Shown piece after piece: positions 1 through 11,950 of a stretch of DNA of 64,000 bases; position 1 is the first letter of the stretch; the number at the start of each line of letters is the position of its first letter. Source of the DNA: Fagopyrum homotropicum (taxonomy: Eukaryota > Streptophyta > Magnoliopsida > Caryophyllales > Polygonaceae). The stretch covers positions 113,878,242 through 113,942,241 of the forward strand of contig BSWB01000006.1 of NCBI GenBank assembly GCA_033239125.1, in the 5' to 3' direction. A program made the translations under genes and the position numbers. The notes under the pieces were generated by a model that ran no database searches, had not been told where the DNA came from, and was given only the letters and a program-made list of their open reading frames with translations.

Positions 1-963
1 ATCCTGTAACCATGGAAGCATGTGGAGTCCTTCAAGGATATAAGAGTTTTGAATGAAAGTCCGACATAAGTATCCAAGAAACTAGAAGTCTAAAATTGAG
101 ACAACGAATTTTTATAAAGGCGACATGATCAAGACGAAACTAAACAAGGGGAAGAATGTGGAAAAGTGATTTGGTGGACTCAAGGGTCCGCAATAATTTC
201 TCAATTACAAAGAGATTTAAGTTACCAACACTAACGGTTCATACCAGAGAACCGCAAACAGATGATGACTAAAGTAAGGAGAATCGCGAAGACACGCTTA
301 CAAGCTAATGTGGAAGACTTGATGAACTCATTGGTGACAGATGAATGCTAGGACTAGACTCAGAAAAGTATAGTGACCTCATAAGAGAACAAGAGAAGTG
401 CAGACTGTGGAGGAAACTAAAAGAGTATTAACAAAGAAACTAGAGGAGATAGATGTTGACCAAGTCTATCAAACCTCAAAAGAGATAGAAGAACAATAAG
501 TCTGTGATTTTATGGAAGGTCAACTACATACCAGTCAGTAATAATTGAGACATAACACGTGCGGGTCTACCAGTGGTACTGGTTATCAGATAAGGAGGAT
601 AACTATAGAATGATGAACGAATTTTATAGACGTCTAGAGGACCCTTCAAGAGATCAACAACGACAAATGTGAAGCTAAATCGATCCGCGTGCTAGCACCT
701 TAATAATAACATGGAGTGAGTTCGAGCAAGGATCCCTAATTAAGAACTTAAGAAAAAAGACTAGACGGTCAGAAAGGACCCCCTTTTATTTCATTGAAGA
801 CCAAGGGAAGCGTGTGAAGAATTTACTGCCTACTGGCTAGGAAAAGGGTGCATATCACAGTTAGTACGGATGGATTATAAAAGAAGAACTAGAGGAGTAA
901 GAAGAAGTAGATAATTTTGATCAGATCCTACGTCAGACCAGATAGAAGTTACTTAGCATTCCA
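1..963. other. Degenerate interior of a gypsy element; nothing recognisable
   Basis: By position this should be the gag-protease part of the gypsy element whose reverse transcriptase follows. I see no open frame, zinc knuckle or protease motif in any frame. It is either heavily mutated or unrelated DNA joined to the pol region. Confidence 0.4.
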
Positions 964-3753
964 CACAAATAGAGTTGCTTGAGTTGGGGAAGCAGTTAGA
1001 GGAGTTAGCAGAGAAGGGCTTTATATGTCCTGGTGTTTCTCTCTGGGGCACACAGTATTATTTGTGAGGAAGAAGGATGGATCGATGAGGCTGTGTATTG
1101 ATTACCGGGAGTTGAACAAGGTCACCATCAAGAATAAGTATCCACTGCCTCGCATAGATGATCTGCTGGACCAGCTGCATGGAGCGTCAGTGTTCTCGAG
1201 GATAGATTTGAGATCGGGTTATCACCAGCTGAGAGTGAGAGACCAGGACATACCTAAGACGGCATTCCGGACTAGGTATGGCCACTATGAGTTGTAGTGA
1301 TGCCATTCGGGCTCACTAATGTGCCAGTAGTATTTATGGAGTTGATGAATAGGATTTTCATCGACTTCTTAGACCAGTTTGCAGTGGTCTTCATTGACGA
1401 CATTCTAGTTTACTCTAGAAGCGAGAGGAGCATGCCGGACACTTGAGGACAGTGTTACAGATTCTACAGGATAGCCAGCTATACGCTAAACTATCCAAGT
1501 GTGAGCTCTGGATGTCAGAGGTGGCTTTCCTAGGCCATGTAGTGACTGCTGAGGGGATTAAGGTCGACCCGGCGAAGATTGAGTCAGTGTCGTCATGGCA
1601 ACCTCCGAAGAATGTTAAGGGGGTTCGCAGCTTCCTTGGATTGGCACGTTATTACCGTCGGTTTGTGGAAGGGTTTTCCCTGATCGCCCGACCACTTACT
1701 TCTCTCCTAAGGAAGACTACTCGGTTCGTCTGGTCTGAGCCGTGTCAGCAGAGTTTTGAAGAGCTGAAGAGGAGATTGACGTCTGCTCCGATCTTAGCAC
1801 AGCCTGAGGGTACAGAGGACTTTGTAGTGTACAGTGACGCATCCAAGCTGGGCTTGGGGTGTGTCTTGATGCAGAGGGGTAAGGTTATAGCATATGCGTC
1901 TCGACAGCTGAAGACGTATGAAGAGAACTACCCCACTCACGATCTGGAATTAGCAGCAGTATTGCACGCTCTTAAGATCTGGCATCATTACCTCTATGGA
2001 GCGACCTGTCAGATCTTCACAGACCATAAGAGTCTGAAATACATATTCACTCAGCGGGAGTTGAATAACCGCCAGAGGCGGTGGCTAGAGTTGATCAAGG
2101 ATTTTGACCTTGAGATTCTCTACCACCCCGGAAAGGCGAATGTAATTGTTGACGCTTTGAGTCGGAAGACGCCTCGGGAGAAGGCGATAGCTCGGTTGAC
2201 AGTACAGCCACAGTTACAGAGAGACTTAGCTTGATTGGAGGTAGAGATTCAGTTCCCTGATACAGCTCATCAGTTAGCCACCTTAGAGTTTCTTCCTGAC
2301 CTATTGGGTGAGATCCGACAGAAGCAGGAGACCTGTCCGACTTTGACACGGATCCGAGACCGGATGTCACGAGATAAGGCACCTCAGTTCACTATCGGTG
2401 CCGATGGAGTGATGAGACGACAGGACCGTGTCTGTGTGCCATCAGACAGTGAGCTGAGACAGAGGATACTAGGTGAGGCTCATGCTACCCCTTACTCCGT
2501 ACATCCAGGAGCGAGTAAGATGTATAAGGACGTGAGACGTTCCTTCTGGTGGGGTGGTTTGAAGCCCGATGTGGCCCGATATGTAGCCCAGTGTGCGACC
2601 TGTCAGCAGGTCAAGATTGAGCATCGTAGATCCGGAGGAGAGCTACACCCACTTCCAGTACCACATTGGAAGTGGGAAGATATATCTATGGATTTTGTTA
2701 CTGGATTGAGGCCCAGCAGAGGTTTTGATGCCATTTGGGTGGTGGTAGACCGCCTGACGAAGACCGCACGTTTCATTCCGATTAAGGAAACGTGGCCGGT
2801 AAACCGTCTAGCAGAGGAGTTCACCAGACACATTGTGAGACTCCATGGAGTACCGAGGACTATCGTCTCCGACAGGGATGGACGTTTTACCTCGAGGTTT
2901 TGGCAGCAGGTACATACTGCTCTGGGGATGAGTTTTCTTTACCACTACTTACCACCCGCAGACAGACGGTCAGTCAGAGAGGACCATCCAGACCCTAGAG
3001 GACATGTTGAGGGCATGTGTGCTAGATTGGGGACAGGTATTGCCGGATCACCTCCCACTAGTAGAGTTTTCATATAATAACAGTTGGCACGCGTCTATTG
3101 GGATGGCACCTTATGAGGCTTTGTACGGACGGAGATGTCGTACACCGTTGTGTTGGGATGAGCCTAGCAAGGCTGATGGAGTAGTACCAGACCAGATACA
3201 AGATGACATCACCCGGATTGCATTAGTCCGGGAGAGGATGTTAGCAGCTCAGAGTCGTCAGAAGTCCTACGCCGACAAAAGGCGTCGACCTTTGGAGTTT
3301 AGAGTAGGTGCACAGGTGTGGTTGAGGGTGTCACCTACGAGAGGAGTTAGACGTTTCGGCATTAAGGGGAAGCTGAGTCCCCGATACGTCGGTCCATTTG
3401 AGATCGTAGAGAGAGTCGGAGAGGTTGCTTACCGACTAGCACTGCCACCGAGATTAGAGGGAGTACACCCAGTTTTTCATGTATCCCAGCTGCGAGAGTA
3501 CATACCGGATCCTAGACACATCATCAGTCATGAGGATCTGATAGTTGAGCCAGACCACACTTTTGTGGAGTACCCAGTAGCCGTCCTAGAACGTAGCATT
3601 AGGCGCCTGCTTTCTAAGGAGATACCGATGCTGAGGATTCAGTGGCCTAGATGAGGAGCTGATGAGGCTACCTGGGAGACAGAGGAGAGTATTAGACGTA
3701 ATTACCCTGAGTTCTTTGCGGAGTTAGCCGCTACCTCAGTACCGACGGGTTAG
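964..3753 (+). pseudogene. Ty3/gypsy chromovirus pol remnant (RT, RNase H, integrase, chromodomain)
   Basis: The reverse transcriptase is readable from about 964 (KKDGSMRLCIDYRELNKVT, then FIDDILVYS near 1390). RNase H follows (FVVYSDASKLGLG, FTDHKSLKY), then integrase with an HHCC finger ending CATCQQVK, the core residues in ISMDF and SDRDG, and a C-terminal GPF-type segment (PRYVGPFEIV, HPVFHVSQLREY). A chromodomain-like tail ends at 3753, which places it with chromoviruses, probably near Tekay/Del. The frame is broken by a stop after the RT palm (1295-1297), a frameshift near 1430, a stop near 2232, a frameshift inside the integrase core near 2955, and a stop in the chromodomain (3652-3654). 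It cannot be autonomous. The 5' part and 5' LTR lie left of the window or are lost. Confidence 0.9.
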
Positions 3754-3891
3754 TACTGAGACGATACCTTATATGATTTCTGTGATTATATGTTTAAAAG
3801 ATTGTTTATGTTTATGTGCTTGATGACGTGACTAGTTTGCATGCTAGAATATAACTCTTGAAGGGAAAGGTTGGGGTAGATACCTTATTCT

Positions 3892-3928
3892 AAGTTTCGG
3901 GACGAAACTTATTTTAAGGGGGTACTGA
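3892..3928 (+). promoter_or_regulatory. Hairpin plus polypurine tract before the 3' LTR
   Basis: A perfect 8-bp stem (AAGTTTCG / CGAAACTT, loop GGA) at 3892-3910 is followed by AAGGGGG and then the LTR start. A purine-rich tract here primes plus-strand DNA synthesis in LTR elements. The stem next to it is common in plant Tekay/Del-like elements, and a near match occurs at 54808-54826 on the other strand. Confidence 0.75.
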
Positions 3929-4035
3929 TGTAATATCCGGAATTTTTATTCCGTCTTTTTCTGTTATAAACCCGATCTCGATCAGTTGATTTATATCCGT
4001 CTACTTAGTTAGACATATTATGATAAAATTTATCA

Positions 4036-4180
4036 TTTTATGTAGATCCCCTTCACATAAAATGATGAAACCCTTTAAAAGTTTATCATTTTATGTAGCT
4101 TCCCCTTCACATAAAATGATAGGATCTTTATAAAATTTATCGTTTTAGGTAGCTTACCTTCACATAAAATAATAAAGTTT
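4036..4180 (+). repeat. Three hairpin-forming repeats in the LTR
   Basis: About three units of roughly 55 bp each contain ATCATTTTATGT and its inverse ACATAAAATGAT, separated by a CTTCCCCTTC-like spacer. Each unit can fold on itself, and the third is more diverged. Confidence 0.8.
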
Positions 4181-4197
4181 AGCCTAAGTTAGAATAT

Positions 4198-4380
4198 GAC
4201 AAGGCCCGGACAAGTCTGTGACGAAGCTGTGACAAGGTCCAGATAAGGCTGTGACGAAGCTGTGACAAGGTCCAGACAAGGCTGTGACGAAGCTGTGACA
4301 AGGCCAGACAAGGCTGTGACGAGTCTGTGACAAAGCCAGACAAGGCTGTGACAAGTCTGTGACAAGCCCAGACATGCTGT
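4198..4380 (+). repeat. GCTGTGAC-type minisatellite in the LTR
   Basis: About five to six tandem units of roughly 33 bp are built from GCTGTGACGAAGCTGTGACA and AAGGTCCAGACAAG. Open frames across it on both strands follow from the repeat and are not taken as genes. Confidence 0.85.
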
Positions 4381-7300
4381 TGACAGCCAGCGCCAGCAAC
4401 GCCAGCAGCCGTTCAGCCCAGCGCCAGCCAGTGCCTTCTCCAGCCCAGCGGCTGCAGCCCAGTAGCGCCTGCTGCTTACTCCAGCCCACTGCCTTGCCCG
4501 TCTTCAGCCAGCTCCTGCCTTACCTTCTTCAACTCGTGGCCAGCAGCCCAAGATAGCAGCCCAGTTCCGTCCTGCTGAGATGCACGTTCAGCCCACCAGC
4601 AGCAACCCGCCTATTCCAGCCCAGGAAAGAGCAGCCCTTTACCTTCTGCATACCCACGACAATTTAAGCAGCTGGAAGAATGATCTGCAGCAATTAATTG
4701 GCCATAAATCCCTATGTAACAGCCGTGAAATTAGGAAGGAAACTCACCTTCTGTTCAGCATACAATCACACGTTAATTCTGTCCAGATTCACAGCAACCG
4801 TTATCTTCTCCCTCCTGCGTTTCCTTTTCTTCTGCACACACCCAGCAGCGTCAAGAGCAACACGTAACTTTCTTCTGCACATACGCTCCAGCCCTCTGTT
4901 TCCAATCTGCTGCAGATTCCGATCCTGGTAAGCAGCCTTCTTACGTTTCCAACCATCTCTCCTCATACGTTTAACGGTAACCTTCCTCCTCCTTAAAATC
5001 TGTACAACAGCGGTAACAACCTCATCGTTGGAGACCCACGCCGGACTCGTCTTTGGGAGATCAGCAGCACACAATACCTTCACGGTTGCGGGTAAGGTAT
5101 CCACTCCGTGTTGCTCCTGTTTATGAGATTAGAACATAGAATGTATGTGTACCGATTCTTAGGATTGGAATTTTGTGTTGTGATAGTTCGGACTTGAACA
5201 TGGGTTAGATTGACCTTGTGTAGCTGCTGAGTGTATAGACATAAGGATAGGAACAAAGGACTGCTGTAATTATGAATAATAGAAATAAGGGGGCTGTTGT
5301 AAATTCATTTATTCATTCAGCTTTTGACCTATAAACTGCCTATCTTGTCGGACAATTATTAAACGTTTGGATAAAGATCCACCGTTGAATTTTGGATATG
5401 TTGTAGATGGATATATGTAGTTTAACATATTAAAATTTGGGAAGGAATGAACGGTCGGATTGAAAGTTATGAGCTCCCGAAGTTAGGTAGTTGAGCAGTT
5501 TTGGTAAACTTAAATTTTGGCTAAGTATAGGAAATTAGAGTGAAGGAACCGACTTTGTGAATTTTTATAGGAACATTGGCTGAACAGTTTGGAGAAATTC
5601 TTTCTCCTAAGGTTAGATAGAACCTCATAGATGATCTAGAGATTTAATTCGGAATTATTATAAATTGTTAAGAATTTTATATTTAGAACCGAAGTTAAAC
5701 CTCTACGATTCTTCCGGAAAGTAGAAACATAGGAAAAATGTCAGTTTGGAACCAAATAAAATTTTAGGAGTTAGAATATAACTTTAGAACCTCAAATAGG
5801 AGTTTAGACATGAATTTTAGGGTTTTCGAGAAAATCGGAACCAAGGGTAAAATGGTCATTTTACCCTAAACTGATACTGTAACTAGTATGTCTTAATACC
5901 TTATTCGATCTTAGAAGTGTAGACTTCTATCTACGTGAGAGTGTGCTAATACACTTATCGCCTTTGACAGGCAACTGAGTGGTTACAGTTTACAGAGCGA
6001 GTGGGTTATAAAGAGTCGAGCATTATAACAGGTAAGTCCTTTGGGCTTACTTAGCTGACTTCTAAATATGAGTATAAATGATGATGGTGGTGTATGATTG
6101 AAATGTTAGAGAGATAGGTTGTGATATATAATTACCGACCTATATTTTGGCCTAAGAGTAACGGGCGGTGGCATTCTGCTCAGTAGCTCGCGGGGCGCTG
6201 GGGGTTTCTTTCGGGACTAGTCCATACATGGTTTGTAGTGATGCTACCAGTGGAAGTCAGCTAGACCTACACCAGTTGGATAAGGAACGGAGGCGAGAAC
6301 TAATAATAATTCTCGTGCCACAACTTAAATTGAATAATGTGAATCACTTAAATAATAGATAATAATTGGTTGAGTGCCAGCATGATGTTTGTTTATTTTG
6401 TTTCTGCTTGTGTTTGTGCTGTTATCATTTTTGCTTATATTTGGATAGTTAGCTAACGGTTTATCCGTGTTGTAGATCTGTAGAGATAGACAGTTGCAGA
6501 GAGATCCGGAACGGATGGTCAGCCGGGTCCACGTACTCATTAGATGGGGACGGGGGAGTCTTCCATACGTCATGCATGTTATGTATCTTTATATATGTTT
6601 GTAAGGCTGTCACATGTGTACGTTTATACATTAAAAATATTATGTTTTAGAAATTGTTTTAAATACGTTTGTGCCTTATTGTAAGATCGAAGTAATGTTG
6701 TTGTTAAACCAAGGTCGGGACCCATTGTGAGGTCCTAACCAGTAACTCCCCGAGTTCCGAGAATTTGGGGTGTTACAAGCGCCCTCAGGCTAACTAAGCA
6801 GAATGCCACCGCCCGTTACTCTTAGGCCAATGTATAGGTCTGTATATAATTACTACTAAGTAAAACTATAATCACATCATTCAAACACCACTATCATTAT
6901 CCATACTCATTTCTAGAAGCTAGCTAAGTAAGCCCAAAGAACTTACCTGAATCAAAACTCGATTCCCGTTATCTCAACTCTGTCCGCAACTATTGGGACT
7001 CAATTGTCTGTCATAAGGGAAAGTGGATCAAAATACATCTCATATTCTTAGAAGTCTATAAATTCTCAGATGTACAATCCCTTCAAGAGAAATTACTAAA
7101 ATGCCCTCCTAAGGTAAAATGACTATTTTACTCCTGGTCCCGAAACTTGCAAAGATCCTATAATATATGTCTAAACCTTTCTTTGGGACTTAATTTCATG
7201 ATCTAACTCTTAAGAGTTAGTTTAGGTAGAACTTATAATTTACACATTTTTCTTAACTTTTAAAAAGGTCCCTAAGGTCCAACTTTAGCCTATAATACGA

Positions 7301-8895
7301 GACTCAAATAAATTTATAAAAATTATAAGAAAATTATCCAAGTCATCTATGATATGCATACAAATCATAATGTCAAAGACCTCCCAAAAATACTCATTCA
7401 AGAATCCTACATAAATTCCTAAATTTGGGTCCAACATCCATAAATCCCATACTTAGCCAAATTTTGTGTAATTTCCTAACTGCATCATCAATCTAGTTTG
7501 GACCTTCATAAATCTAAATCTAACCGTTAGATCAACATCAACTTTCGATACATCGCCTATGCATGGCACTTTATAATATACTAAAAATTGAACGGTGGAT
7601 TATATTTCTAAGGTATCTTAACGTAAGTTCAAACATGACTACACATCACAAAATGTTTACAGCACTTGGAGACTTTCAGCAATATCCAGAAAACTACTTA
7701 CCGTCTTAACTTTGAAAAATCATAACTACTAAACCTGTTGATGAATTTCCCTCAATTTTTGATATACTCTACTATGTAATCCTAACTAAGACATATCCAA
7801 ATTTCTAGTCCAACACAGATCAAAAACCTATCCAAAACTATCTCACAAAATTGCATCACACTTATAAAAACTGCATGAGTAGCCAACTTTGGGACACCAT
7901 AACTCTCAAATTGTAACTCCGATTCTTCCCAAATTTTAGTATGATCTACTATGCACTACGGACTACAACATATCCGAAATTCAACAATAAAGGATGTGTC
8001 TAACATACCAAAATCTGGACTCTAAAATGCATGCTTTTCACTTCATGAAAACTCGGAAAACAACATGAATCTTTACTGCTCATCTATGGTTGTTCTGGGT
8101 AGATTTAGGAGACATAAAAGGCACTCATTAGGCATGAATTACATGGACGGAAGTGCAAGGAAGAGAAGGGTATCAACCTTACCCGATTTCAAGACTCGAG
8201 GGGGAGGGAGGAGATGGCATTAGGTTGTTGTCGATCCAACTGTTGCACAGAAGAGAAGGGATTGTGCAACTGCAGAGGAGTTGAAAGCGACAGAGCTGGT
8301 TGCGGTTCCTGTACTGCGAGAGGGAGATGGGTAAATACAATGGTCACCTTCAGCACACGAAGAACATGACAGGAGCTAAGCTCTTACCCCAACTAGATGC
8401 ATATGAAAGTTCTTCTGAGTACAGAGAAGGAGGGAGGGGCGGTCTGGTGCGGCCTAGTGTGGCAGCCTGGTGGGTTACGATCGATCTTGGGAGTGAAGAC
8501 GGCATTGTTGATCCTTCCCATGTGTAACAAGAGATCCTAGGGCAAGGTATCGGCTGCTCGAGGGGTATCTTCGCTGAATGGCCTTGTATCCGTCGCTGAA
8601 GGTAGAAGGGCGTGAAACGGGCTTGGATCCGGAGGCAAGCGGGCTTGGCGTGGAGTCCGTCAGAAGGTAGAAGGGAGGGAAGCTGGGCTTGGATCCAAGA
8701 GGCAAGCCTACCTGCTGGGCTTCTTGCACGAGGGTTGCTCGAGGTTGCCGGGTTGTGCCATCCTTCATGTCGTGGGTTGTAGTAGAGAGGGAAGAATGAG
8801 CTGAAATAAAAGAGGAATAGGTGGGCTGAGAAGTGGTCATGGCCTTGTCAATATTATGCCAAATCTTGTCAAAATATACCAAGGTTTTTTTTTTC

Positions 8896-9350
8896 ACATG
8901 ACACTACCACAAAATGAATAGTTAGTAATAAAAATATGAACACTACCTATAACAAAAAAATGAACAATCATTAATAAAATTATGAACATTAACTCTGAAA
9001 AAATGAACACTTACTCTGAAAAATATGAACACTGTAATTGTAAAAAATGAACACACACTTGTAAAATAATGAACATCATATTTTTTTTACACGATTTGAA
9101 ACAAAAAGAAATTTTTTACAAAAATACAAAAATGAACATTTAGTGTTAAAACATGAACAATTAGTGTTGGTAAAAAATGAACAGTTATTAATAAATATGA
9201 ACAATGACTTCTTTAAAAATGAACACTTACTTTAAAACCATGAACACTTACTTTAAAAACCATGAACACCATAGTTTAAGAGCAATGAACACATACTTGT
9301 AAAAATATAAACAACATTTTTTTTACAACCATGAACACCATATTTTTATT
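8896..9350 (+). repeat. Degenerate ATGAACA repeat array
   Basis: The heptamer ATGAACA or a close variant recurs about every 20-35 bp, roughly 18 times, with A/T-rich spacers such as TTACTTTAAAAACC. Spacing is irregular, so it is a decayed minisatellite or subterminal array of an unidentified transposon. Confidence 0.7.
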
Positions 9351-9451
9351 AATAACTGTTTATTTTGTGGTGGTGATACGTGGCATGCCACGTGTCATCA
9401 TCTTAGCTCTCATCATTCCTATCCACAAGGGTGCTCCTCACCGGAACCGGC

Positions 9452-9800
<349 letters not shown>

Positions 9801-9834
9801 TATATATATAGAGAGAGAGAGAGAGAGTAGATCA

Positions 9835-10080
9835 TATGAGAACACCCCTAACGTGTATACATGAGAACAGATTCGTAATTATTATTAGTTTTGTTACGAA
9901 TATGCCATATTGTTTAATGTATTATTCGTAGTTATTGTTGATTGATTGGATTATTCGTAGTTATTGTGGTTATTCCTAATTATTATTAATTATGATATCT
10001 ACACTAAATCTCGACCCTTAATACTCACCATCCGACGGTCTAAGATTGTTCTCATATATACACGTTAGGGGTGTTCTCAT
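9835..10080. mobile_element. MITE copy 2 with 34-bp inverted ends
   Basis: The left end ATGAGAACACCCCTAACGTG is mirrored at the right end (10047-10080, CACGTTAGGGGTGTTCTCAT). It is flanked by TA and GA microsatellites and has no coding capacity. Confidence 0.75.
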
Positions 10081-10090
10081 GGGAACCACG

Positions 10091-10093
<3 letters not shown>

Positions 10094-10137
<44 letters not shown>
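10094..10137. repeat. (TA)n microsatellite
   Basis: About 22 TA copies flanking MITE copy 2. Confidence 0.95.
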
Positions 10138-10140
<3 letters not shown>

Positions 10141-10614
10141 GTTTGCAAGAATTAGGGTTTGGTGATCATACATCATTTTATGTGAATTTAGGGTTACATG
10201 AAATGGTAGAATTGTGATGGTATAAAACCCTAGGTATCATGCACAAAGATTCACGAATTGAAATCCTTGTTGACTCGGAAATAAAATTCCGGATATTACA
10301 TATTTGGTAACTAGAGACTTAAAAACCGAATATACTTTCCTACTTTATAAATAAAATTGTAAACAAAATGGGTAAGTAAGAATGTACACTAAATTTGTTT
10401 ATATTCTTCCAAATTGTAGAAAAAAACAAGTATGATAAAGACAAAGCACCCAACACTTGAAATAACCATTTTTTACTCAAAAGAACACTAACTAACACTA
10501 TTATTCAATAAAATCAGCAATTATATGTGCCTACCAAGATTAACTCAAATCACTAATTTTAATACATATATAAGTTTATAAAACATTTCCATTTTGTGTA
10601 CTAATGAAGGCCAA

Positions 10615-10878
10615 ATGGGTTGGATTGAGTCTTTGTTTTGCCCATTGAAGAAGTTATGGAACAATTGCAAACGCCCATTCATGAGGAAGAGTAACTAATT
10701 AGGGTTTCATTTTTTTTTTCTAATTGTTGTTTAATTAGCAGGAAAGGGGATTTATATGTTGTATGAAGATGTGAAGTTTTGTGAATGTGAAGATGTACAA
10801 GCTCTTTGGTCTATGGTGGTTGTGTCATATTCGCCACCGCCGAGGAAGCACCGGTTCCTTCACCGCCGCCGCCGCTAG
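10615..10878 (+). CDS. Conserved-looking small plant protein, 70 aa, two exons (copy A)
   Basis: Exon 1 (10615-10690) starts with ATG and encodes MGWIESLFCPLKKLWNNCKR followed by PFMRK. Exon 2 (10742-10878) encodes KGIYMLYEDVKFCECEDVQ, then ALWSMVVVSYS, and ends in a basic Arg-rich tail and TAG. The intron is GTAACT...TTAGCAG, 51 bp, and splicing keeps the frame across an AGA codon. The single-frame ORFs here miss it because each exon is short. I recall similar KGIY(I/M)LYEDVKSC..EDV..LWS small proteins in other flowering plants without an assigned function, but could not search. No signal peptide is evident; the N-terminus is amphipathic and basic. It is convergent with the kinase copy downstream. 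Confidence 0.75.
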
Positions 10879-11950
10879 AGCTATCGTACCGCCGGCCGAC
10901 GGAACTGATCGTACCAGAAAGTCATTTGCAATTGTAGTTCTCTCTACTTCCATTTCAATTGAATATTACATTCATAAAACTCAAATTTAGGTTGTTTAGG
11001 TAAAAATTTTGCCCTACTTGGACCGCTAGACTCAGCCTTTTACCGATCCTAGTGTATTATAACCCGTCTCTGTACAAGGTTCTAGCGAATTCCTAGTACG
11101 TACCCTCCTTATACCGATCCTAGTGTATTATAGCCGGTCTCTGTACAAGGATCATGATTAGACCGGTTCATTTTCGGACCAGGTTTTTATAAAATATTAA
11201 GACCACTTATCCGGATTCGGGTTGGGCCATGCCCGACTACCGGACCTGAAATGGCTGTCGTACCCACTCGATTGGGTACCCATTTTTCATTTTTGTAAGT
11301 ATTTAAAAAAAAATTGATATAATTTTTTTACAAAATAAATAAATTATGCCTAAATATTAAAATATTTAGACTTAATATTTATAACAGATACAATATAATA
11401 TATATTTTTAACCCGAGTCAACGGGTCGGGCCTGGAGTGGTGCCCGGACTTTTCGACCTGGTCGGACTTCTTCCTCTGTTCAGACCCACCCGTCAGTCCG
11501 CCCCGTCATTCCGGGCGGACTGTCCGGATATGATCAGGTCTGAACAAAATAGTGACTTCTCTTCTGTTGTTGCCGTGGCTGAATGGGGTTCACCCAACTC
11601 TTTGTTTTTGTATATTGTATGAACACCTTCACTCTGCAAAATTTAACTTCTTACAGCAGGAAAATCACTAACAGAAACATCAGAAAACTCTCTTCTTTGT
11701 TATCTTCATGGTCTATTACAGCAGTTAAGCTTCCAGCTGAAATGCATATTGTCATGCCAAACGGCAAACGTTTACTGTGAAATGCTTGCTTTAGTATTCT
11801 GTGAAACAATTTTCAATGGCATGCAAAGTCAACCAAAACCTTAAGAAGCTAACTAAATGGAACACCTGATCCAAGAGGAAACACATACTGGTAATAAAAA
11901 AAACAGAGGTTCCCTTGAGAGATTTCACTTCAGTAAGCAAATACAAAGTG
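10879..11950. other. Intergenic spacer with a local tandem duplication and a GC-rich TE-like patch
   Basis: A segment of about 39 bp beginning ATACCGATCCTAGTGTATTA occurs twice (about 11040-11078 and 11112-11150); block B has one copy. About 11160-11560 carries CGGGTCGGGC/GCCCGACTACC-type sequence typical of hAT subterminal regions, also present in diverged form at 40140-40715. I see no gene. Confidence 0.55.

Larger units (their letters stand above)
3929..6777 (+). mobile_element. 3' LTR of the first gypsy chromovirus
   Basis: It starts TGTAATATCCGG directly after the polypurine tract and ends GGGGTGTTACA. At about 2.85 kb it is long. The bases after it, AGCGC, are the likely target-site copy; the 5' partner is outside the window. 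The following DNA is a diverged LTR of a similar family in the opposite orientation, cut exactly at this boundary, so this element jumped into an older LTR. No host ORF is supported inside it. Confidence 0.85.

Noticed and set aside
4184..4556. Overlapping ORFs on both strands in the first LTR
   Set aside because: They arise from the GCTGTGAC minisatellite, whose unit length keeps frames open.
8475..8897. 140-codon minus-strand ORF
   Set aside because: It lies inside the inverted LTR, has no domain and includes short direct repeats (GGCTTGGATCC) that explain its openness.
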